In this document: positions 7,327-11,412 of the stretch, piece by piece | How the letters are laid out: each line of letters begins with the position of its first letter | How positions within the stretch are numbered: the first letter of the stretch is position 1 | From: Oribacterium sp. UBA3737 | GTDB lineage: Bacteria; Bacillota_A; Clostridia; Lachnospirales; Lachnospiraceae | Direction: 5' to 3' | Length of the DNA stretch: 11,412 nucleotides | Assembly (NCBI GenBank): GCA_002371295.1 | Contig: DFGZ01000199.1 | Location: forward strand, 1 to 11,412 | Position numbers and translations under genes: made by a program | The notes under the pieces: model-generated | Told to the model about the DNA's origin: nothing | What the model saw: the letters and a program-made list of their open reading frames with translations, nothing else | Databases searched by the model: none

Positions 7327-8274
7327 ATGCCTAAGAAAAAACGGGAAATGCAATATCGTTATTATGAGATGCCGGAGGACTCTTTCGTGCTGCCGCTAAC
7401 GGGACAGGCATGGGTGAGAAAGTACGGTGACGGCATAGATTATCTCCATTTCCATAACTATATGGAGATAGGTATCTGTCATGAAGGTACCGGAGAAATG
7501 ATATTTGAAGATAAGGTATATCATTTTAAACCCGGATGCTTCACCATCATTCCTCCTAACTATCCCCATACCACAAATTCCGAACCGGGAACTCTCGGCT
7601 TCTGGGAATATCTCTTTGTGGACTGCGAGGGGCTCATGAATTGTATCTTCGATAAGAAAGAGGACAGTGCAAGGGCTGCAGTGGAAGAGCTCTACAGAAA
7701 ACCCTATTTTTTTGAAAAAGGACAAGGAGAAGTCCTGAAAAATGATATAATGACCGTGTTCCGTGAACAGAAAGAGAGAAAGCATCTGTTTAAACAGAAG
7801 AGCGATGCCTTTCTTATTGACCTTCTTACGGAACTGATCAGGATGAATGAGTCCGGCGCAGAAGAGAAGCGGGAAGAGGCTTCTTCGCAGGATGAAGTCG
7901 GAGATATGGAACGCCTTATGCCGGCCCTGTCCCATATAAAGGCTCACTATATGGATGAGATATACATAGGTCAGCTTGCTGATCTCTGTGCATTGTCAGA
8001 GACTCATTTCAGACGTCTGTTCCATGAGAACCTGCATCTTTCACCTCTTGAATATGTGAATTCTATTCGTATCCATGAGGCCTGCAGAGAACTCAGGACC
8101 ACGGATAAGCCCATAAGGACCGTGGCGTTTGAGACAGGTTTTACATCCATATCCACCTTCCAGAGAAATTTCTTCAAGTTCGTAGGTATGCCAACTCACG
8201 AGTGGAGAAACCATCCGGAGAATTACGAGTATAAATTACAACAGTATAAGATAAGTACCTATGAAGGCTGGTGA
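7327..8274 (+). CDS. AraC-family transcriptional regulator with cupin sensor domain
   Basis: This 315-residue DNA-binding regulator probably controls the ABC-lacZ operon. The N-terminal half (about 38-100) is an AraC-type cupin, with HFHNYMEIGICHEGTG at 41-56 and a Pro-Gly turn (KPGCFTIIPPNYPH, 68-81), the usual sugar-binding pocket. A charged linker (about 150-195) leads to the C-terminal double helix-turn-helix. The first is at 214-232 (IGQLADLCALSETHFRRLF), and the second runs through about 263-287, with GMPTHEWR closing the domain. Encoded last in the sugar operon, it would act as a substrate-responsive activator and perhaps regulate itself. No operator has been shown; the ATTGCACA elements at 588 and 684 are candidates. 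The effector is unknown. Confidence 0.94.
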   Translation: MPKKKREMQYRYYEMPEDSFVLPLTGQAWVRKYGDGIDYLHFHNYMEIGICHEGTGEMIFEDKVYHFKPGCFTIIPPNYPHTTNSEPGTLGFWEYLFVDCEGLMNCIFDKKEDSARAAVEELYRKPYFFEKGQGEVLKNDIMTVFREQKERKHLFKQKSDAFLIDLLTELIRMNESGAEEKREEASSQDEVGDMERLMPALSHIKAHYMDEIYIGQLADLCALSETHFRRLFHENLHLSPLEYVNSIRIHEACRELRTTDKPIRTVAFETGFTSISTFQRNFFKFVGMPTHEWRNHPENYEYKLQQYKISTYEGW

Positions 8275-8347
8275 TGCCATGCCGCGGGCTGACATTTCCC
8301 GGTCCTCATGAAAAGCTTCATGGGAAGGTACATACATGGTCAATGGA

Positions 8348-8390
8348 GGCTGTGACAGAAACAAATTGTATCTGTCATGGCCTTTTTGTT
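8348..8390 (+). terminator. Intrinsic terminator of the sugar operon
   Basis: GGCTGTGACAGA (8348-8359) pairs with TCTGTCATGGCC (8371-8382) over 12 bp with two G-U pairs, around an 11-nt loop, followed by TTTTTGTT. It lies 73 bases after the regulator stop. A weaker hairpin (CATGAA/TTCATG, 8307-8322) precedes it. Confidence 0.88.
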
Positions 8391-8509
8391 ATAAATTGCG
8401 CATCGTGCCTTTTCAAAAATGTGTAAGAAGAAGGGCAAATTGCTGGCTTTGCTCGTTTACGTCTTTAAAGTCCTAAAGTGGAATTTACTTAAGGACACGA
8501 AAATGACAG

Positions 8510-8536
8510 AAAAGCCTTAAATACTATAAGGTTTTT
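8510..8536 (+). terminator. Possible weak intrinsic terminator
   Basis: AAAAGCCTTA (8510-8519) pairs with TAAGGTTTTT (8527-8536) over 10 bp, including one G-U, around a 7-nt loop. The shape is terminator-like on both strands, since each arm carries an A or T run. No gene lies directly upstream, so it may only back up the terminator at 8348-8390 or end an unseen small transcript. Confidence 0.4.
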
Positions 8537-8581
8537 GCTATATCGCCAATAGGAATATGCACTAGCCGGAATATAGGACAC

Positions 8582-8590
8582 ATTGCACAT
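8582..8590 (+). repeat. Third ATTGCACA element, upstream of the TRAP operon
   Basis: ATTGCACAT is identical over nine bases to the copy within 588-604. It lies about 190 bases upstream of the TRAP operon promoter, too far for direct contact without looping. Confidence 0.3.
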
Positions 8591-8733
8591 CTGAGACTTA
8601 AAATTACACGCATAAATGCGATGAAAGTCTGCGTGTTAAGGACATGCTGTTAACGTGTCTTTTAAATAAAAAATGAAATAAAATACAAATATGCACGTTA
8701 AATGTATAAATATACACTAAAATATGGATAATA

Positions 8734-8746
8734 GCCACTTTGTGGC
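8734..8746 (+). promoter_or_regulatory. Candidate operator hairpin upstream of the TRAP promoter
   Basis: The perfect inverted repeat GCCAC-TTT-GTGGC is centred about 42 bases before the -35 box, the placement of an activator or repressor site. Its small size means it may be chance. Confidence 0.3.
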
Positions 8747-8781
8747 AGCTATAATGCATAAATATGGCATATAAAAATAAG

Positions 8782-8810
8782 TTGACAAAAAGCATTTCAG
8801 GACGTACTAT
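8782..8810 (+). promoter_or_regulatory. Sigma-A type promoter of the TRAP operon
   Basis: A perfect -35 TTGACA (8782-8787), a 17-base spacer and a -10 TACTAT (8805-8810) predict a start near 8817. An A-rich tract, ATAAAAATAA (8771-8780), directly upstream resembles an UP element. This is the strongest promoter visible in the window. The predicted leader is about 150 nt. Confidence 0.8.
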
Positions 8811-8816
8811 TTTATA

Positions 8817-8969
8817 CATATACCGAATGAAAAAGTTATGGAGAACAGTCATTCCATAACATAACGAGGGGGACGTTTCAGCTTATGTCGATTTATAAGT
8901 CTGCCTGAAGAGCTGATATCTGACAGGTCAGAAACTGATGAGCCGACGCCCCGGATGGGAGGAGAAAGA
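8817..8969 (+). promoter_or_regulatory. Potentially structured 5' leader of the TAXI gene
   Basis: The leader holds GTTATGGA/TCCATAAC (8835-8842 with 8853-8860), CTTAT/ATAAG (8882-8886 with 8895-8899), TCAGCT/AGCTGA (8878-8883 with 8911-8916) and CTGAC/GTCAG (8920-8924 with 8927-8931). A CCCC (8949-8952) could pair with the GGG of the Shine-Dalgarno (8957-8959) or with GGGGG at 8868-8872. It does not match a riboswitch class that I can recognise. Confidence 0.4.
8957..8964 (+). promoter_or_regulatory. Ribosome binding site that sets the TAXI protein start
   Basis: GGGAGGAG ends five bases before ATG 8970, which begins a normal lipoprotein signal peptide. The in-frame ATG at 8955 overlaps this site and would add five residues (Met-Gly-Gly-Glu-Arg) copied from it, so it is rejected. 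Confidence 0.88.
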
Positions 8970-10004
8970 ATGAAAAAGTTATTATCAGTAGTGATGACAG
9001 GTGTGGTTGCCATGAGTGCGTTAACAGCTTGCGGAAGCTCACAGAGCACAACAGCTACATCGGCAGCAGGCGCAACAGCAGAGACATCGGCAGCTGCAGC
9101 AGGTTCCGGAACAGGTTCCGGTGAAGAGGTTGTTTTCGGTACCGGCGGAACAACAGGTACATACTACGCTGTCGGTGGTGTTATGGCTACAGTACTGAAT
9201 CCTCTTATGAAGAATTCACATCTTACAGTAACATCAACCGGTGCTTCAAAGGCAAACATCCAGCTTATCGATGACGGTGATGCTGATATCGCTATCGTTC
9301 AGAACGACGTTATGTCATACGCACACGACGGTTCAGACCTTTTTGCAGATGAGGGTGCATACGAGACATTTGCTCCTGTTGCAGGTCTTTACGATGAGAC
9401 AGTTCAGATCATTACATGCACAGATGATGTGAAGACAGTTGCAGATCTTAAGGGCAAGACAGTTTCAGTAGGTGATGCAGGTTCAGGTGTTGAGTTCAAC
9501 GCACGTCAGATCCTCGATGCATACGGACTTTCATTTGACGACATCAAGGTTGTCAATGCTTCCTTCGGTGATTCAGCAGATTCTCTTAAGGATCAGAAGA
9601 TCGATGCTGCATTCATTGTAGCCGGTGCTCCTACAACAGCGGTTGTAGACCTTTCAACAACTAAGGATATTCATCTTGTAGAGCTTGATGATGAGCACAT
9701 CAGCGCATTACAGAGCAAGTACAACTTCTATACACCGACTACAATTCCTGCAGGCACATACAAGGGTGTTGACGCTGACGCAAAGACTGTTTCAGTAAGA
9801 GCTACCATCATCGCTTCAACCAAGCTTTCAGATGATGTTATCTACGAGATGCTGAAGTCTATGTTCGATAACAAGGATGCTCTTGCAGCAGGTCACGCAA
9901 AGTTCGAGCTTCTCAGCCTTGAGGATGCTACAAAGGGTATCAGCATTCCATTCCACCCGGGCGCAAAGAAGTACTATGAGGAGCAGGGAATTTCAGTTAA
10001 CTGA
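8970..10004 (+). CDS. TAXI family TRAP transporter solute-binding lipoprotein
   Basis: This 344-residue extracytoplasmic receptor binds a small substrate and passes it to the TRAP permease encoded downstream. Residues 1-21 are a lipoprotein signal peptide ending in the lipobox Leu-Thr-Ala-Cys (Cys21). A Ser/Thr/Ala/Gly linker follows to about residue 53; it includes a 9-base direct repeat at 9101-9109 and 9113-9121 that codes for the Gly-Ser-Gly part. The mature domain opens with VVFGTGGTTGTYYAVGG (54-70), the hallmark start of TAXI receptors. Further on, DIAIVQNDV and the LKGKTVSVGDAGSGVEFNA stretch are also typical of the family. TAXI receptors with fused permeases are known for glutamate or dicarboxylate-like substrates in some bacteria, but the ligand here is unknown. 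The gene ends in TGA overlapping the next ATG by one base, so the two are translationally coupled. Confidence 0.93.
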   Translation: MKKLLSVVMTGVVAMSALTACGSSQSTTATSAAGATAETSAAAAGSGTGSGEEVVFGTGGTTGTYYAVGGVMATVLNPLMKNSHLTVTSTGASKANIQLIDDGDADIAIVQNDVMSYAHDGSDLFADEGAYETFAPVAGLYDETVQIITCTDDVKTVADLKGKTVSVGDAGSGVEFNARQILDAYGLSFDDIKVVNASFGDSADSLKDQKIDAAFIVAGAPTTAVVDLSTTKDIHLVELDDEHISALQSKYNFYTPTTIPAGTYKGVDADAKTVSVRATIIASTKLSDDVIYEMLKSMFDNKDALAAGHAKFELLSLEDATKGISIPFHPGAKKYYEEQGISVN

Positions 10005-10513
10005 TGAGCTTTGATTCCGTTAAAAAAATACATGTAAAAGTAGCGGTGATTGCCTTTATGGCAGTCGCCGCTATGGTTGTTATTTATGTAGAGACAGTTG
10101 GAATAGGTTTTTTGACTCTGAGAAATCCGTCGGACGGAAAATTATATGCCAGGTATCCCATAAGAGTTGGAGATACCTTCAGCGTCGGTTTCATACATTC
10201 CGTAAACAAGAGCCCTCTTACGGATTATTATGAAATTAAAGAAGACGGCATATACGTGGAAAAAACCGTTTATTACGGTTTCGGTGCAGGGGTTCAGACG
10301 GAGCTTTCCGAGGGGGAAACGCTCACCTACGGACCGGACGGAAGTATGATAGTATCCGGTTTTGACAAAAGGATGGATAATCTTATCTACTTTGTGGGAA
10401 CTGTATCCGATCACACATTAACCATAAATGACAAAGAGGGTATCAGCCTGAGAGATCTGTGCGGAAGAAGTGCTCCGGTCAGATTCTCGTATGAGAAGTG
10501 GCGCTTCTTTTGA
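10004..10513 (+). CDS. DUF1850 domain protein of the TRAP-TAXI operon
   Basis: This is a 169-residue protein of unknown function. It has an N-terminal membrane anchor (about 11-29, hydrophobic after a basic start) and probably exposes its C-terminal domain outside. That domain carries the DUF1850 signature around residues 63-78 (FIHSVNKSPLTDYYEI) and a GFGAGVQTE stretch near 92-100. Members of this family commonly sit between a TAXI receptor and a fused TRAP permease, exactly as here, which suggests a helper role in the same transporter. No catalytic residues are evident. It starts at ATG 10004, sharing one base with the stop of the previous gene (TGATG), and has only a weak Shine-Dalgarno, so it depends on coupling. 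Confidence 0.88.
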   Translation: MSFDSVKKIHVKVAVIAFMAVAAMVVIYVETVGIGFLTLRNPSDGKLYARYPIRVGDTFSVGFIHSVNKSPLTDYYEIKEDGIYVEKTVYYGFGAGVQTELSEGETLTYGPDGSMIVSGFDKRMDNLIYFVGTVSDHTLTINDKEGISLRDLCGRSAPVRFSYEKWRFF

Positions 10514-10526
10514 TGCCGGGGCATCA
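10511..10526 (+). other. Short perfect hairpin at the DUF1850 stop codon
   Basis: TGATGCC (10511-10517) pairs with GGCATCA (10520-10526) around two bases. It begins at the stop codon TGA and has no T run, so it is not a standard terminator. Confidence 0.35.
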
Positions 10527-10541
10527 CAGTGTGAGTATATG

Positions 10542-10550
10542 TGGTAAAAT
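10542..10550 (+). promoter_or_regulatory. Possible internal extended -10 promoter
   Basis: TGGTAAAAT has the TGN extension and a good -10 hexamer, but the -35 region (CATCAC at 10522-10527) is poor. If active, it would let the permease be transcribed separately from the receptor. Confidence 0.3.
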
Positions 10551-10659
10551 AGTTTTATCCTGAACTGTAACCTGATTTACCTTTATTGATCAGAGATTTG
10601 GAGGGATAGTGCGAAACCCCTTAATAAGCATTGGTACTCACCAAAATAACCGATGGAAT

Positions 10660-10664
10660 GGAGG
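10660..10664 (+). promoter_or_regulatory. Ribosome binding site that suggests a TTG start for the fused permease
   Basis: GGAGG lies eight bases before TTG 10673. The ATG at 10658 overlaps it and has no Shine-Dalgarno of its own, and a GGAGGG at 10600-10605 is too far upstream to serve it. Confidence 0.65.
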
Positions 10665-10672
10665 ACACAACT

Positions 10673-11412
10673 TTGGAAGAAAGAACAAAGAACATGACAG
10701 AAGCTGTGGAAAGTAAGGAGACTGGGACATTGACACTAAACGGGCAGTCTCCGGATGCACAGGCTGCCGTAGACGAGATCATGAAGAAGTATGATCGTGA
10801 GTCAAACGTAAGGACCTGGACAGGGATTCCGGATGTCGTTATCAAGGTGCTTCTTGCTGCCTTCTCTCTTTTCATGATCTACATGAATCTTTTTGCAGTC
10901 TGGGATGAGCGTATCAGACGTCCGCTGTTCGTCGGAATAGTTATTCTTTTTATCTTTATTCTTTTCCCTGCGGGAAAGAGTCATTTGGCTGTAAAGAAGC
11001 AGAATCATATTCCGTTTTATGATGTGATACTTGCCGTTCTCGGTTCAGGAAGCTTTTTCTATTTTGTAATCAATAACCGTGAGATCATCAATCACGCAAC
11101 ACGTATCAACCAGACTGAGATCATCCTCGGTGTCATCGGAATACTGGTACTGGCAGAGTGCTGCCGAAGAGTTACGGGTATCCCTATCGTAGTCGTTGCC
11201 GGATTGTTTGTGATTTATGCATTCACAACAGGCGCTTCCCTTCGAAAGATAGTTTACAACCTGTTCTACACAACCACAGGTGTTATCGGAACTCCTATCG
11301 GTGTCTGCAGTACATACATTGTTCTTTTCATCATTTTCGGTGCCTTCCTTGAGGCTACAGGTATTTCTGAATTCTTTATCCAGTGTGCCAATGCTCTTGC
11401 CGGTTCTGCTAC
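10673..11412 (+). CDS. TRAP transporter permease, 4TM/12TM fusion (3' partial)
   Basis: This is the membrane channel of the TRAP-TAXI system, in which the small DctQ-like and large DctM-like parts are one chain. It runs past the window edge, with 246 residues visible. A soluble N-terminus (1-50) is followed by about six membrane spans, near 53-75, 83-100, 114-134, 149-163, 167-185 and 211-228. The sequence around RRVTGIPIVVVAGLFVIYAF and the segment TTTGVIGTPIGVCSTYIVLF, followed by FGAFLEATG, are strongly typical of 4TM/12TM fused TRAP permeases. No separate DctQ gene is present, which fits the fusion. The frame has no stop to the end. I choose TTG 10673 because of GGAGG at 10660-10664; ATG 10658 would add five residues. 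The 159-base gap after the DUF1850 gene is longer than expected within an operon. Confidence 0.9.
   Translation, partial: MEERTKNMTEAVESKETGTLTLNGQSPDAQAAVDEIMKKYDRESNVRTWTGIPDVVIKVLLAAFSLFMIYMNLFAVWDERIRRPLFVGIVILFIFILFPAGKSHLAVKKQNHIPFYDVILAVLGSGSFFYFVINNREIINHATRINQTEIILGVIGILVLAECCRRVTGIPIVVVAGLFVIYAFTTGASLRKIVYNLFYTTTGVIGTPIGVCSTYIVLFIIFGAFLEATGISEFFIQCANALAGSA

Larger units (their letters stand above)
8391..8781 (+). other. Gene-free AT-rich region with several inverted repeats
   Basis: No convincing protein gene is present on either strand. Four inverted repeats lie in tandem: GTCCTAAAGT/ACTTAAGGAC (8470-8496, one mismatch); a 10-bp arm pair at 8510-8536 ending in five T; ACACGCA/TGCGTGT (8606-8636); and AAGGACATG/CGTGTCTTT (8638-8662). 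TTAAGGACA occurs at 8489 and again at 8636. A further hairpin, GCCAC-TTT-GTGGC, lies at 8734-8746. The element ATTGCACAT occurs at 8582-8590 and a variant, ATTGCGCAT, at 8395-8403. The region could be an upstream control region or a small RNA, or simply AT-rich spacer. Confidence 0.4.

Noticed and set aside
5008..7947. Long antisense frames within lacZ and the regulator gene (5008-5454, 6367-6918, 7396-7947)
   Set aside because: They are shadows of the strongly supported sense genes. Their translations show no family features and they lack ribosome sites.
8604..8852. An 82-codon open frame on the - strand in the AT-rich intergenic region
   Set aside because: It covers the TRAP promoter and several inverted repeats, resembles no family I know, and is easily explained by AT-rich composition.
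8935..8969. CTGATGAG near GAAA, resembling the hammerhead ribozyme core
   Set aside because: After CTGATGAG no proper stem II followed by CGAAA and a cleavage site can be formed in any of the known permutations.
9101..9121. Tandem AGGTTCCGG repeat in the TAXI gene
   Set aside because: It is explained by the Gly-Ser-rich linker after the lipoprotein signal and is not an independent element.

Overview
The window looks like a stretch of a Firmicutes chromosome, most likely Lachnospiraceae and possibly Butyrivibrio-like. This is inferred from the strong GGAGG ribosome binding sites, the lipoprotein signal peptides followed by Ala/Thr/Glu-rich linkers, the AT-rich intergenic DNA against roughly 45% GC genes, and the family content. 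All recognised genes are on the + strand. I see no mobile elements, CRISPR arrays, tRNAs or rRNAs.

Layout. (1) Positions 2-424: the C-terminal end of an APC-type amino acid permease, closed by an intrinsic terminator. (2) Positions 425-782: a gene-free control region with two copies of an ATTGCACA-type element. (3) Positions 783-8274: a carbohydrate uptake and hydrolysis cluster. It has a CUT1-type solute-binding lipoprotein, two membrane permeases, a full-length GH2 beta-galactosidase of the LacZ type with its catalytic and metal-binding residues intact, and an AraC-family regulator. A hairpin terminator between the binding protein and the permeases probably sets their relative expression. 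A second hairpin lies between lacZ and araC, and a terminator follows araC. No ATPase is encoded, so the importer probably uses an ATPase encoded elsewhere. (4) Positions 8391-8969: an AT-rich gene-free region with several inverted repeats, a near-consensus sigma-A promoter (TTGACA-17-TACTAT) and a roughly 150-nt potentially structured leader. (5) Positions 8970-11412: a TRAP-TAXI transporter operon with a TAXI substrate-binding lipoprotein, a DUF1850 membrane-anchored protein, and the start of a 4TM/12TM fused TRAP permease that runs off the window.

How the genes work together. The first cluster would import a galactoside (probably a beta-galactoside di- or oligosaccharide) through the ABC system and split it in the cytoplasm with LacZ. 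The AraC-type protein would sense a sugar and control the operon. The second cluster is an independent secondary importer for an unknown small substrate, possibly an organic acid or amino acid.

I did not find a clearly new biological system. The most useful leads are the ATTGCACA element shared by the two operons' control regions, the hairpin-rich region at 8460-8663, the leader of the TAXI gene, and DUF1850, whose function is unknown to me.
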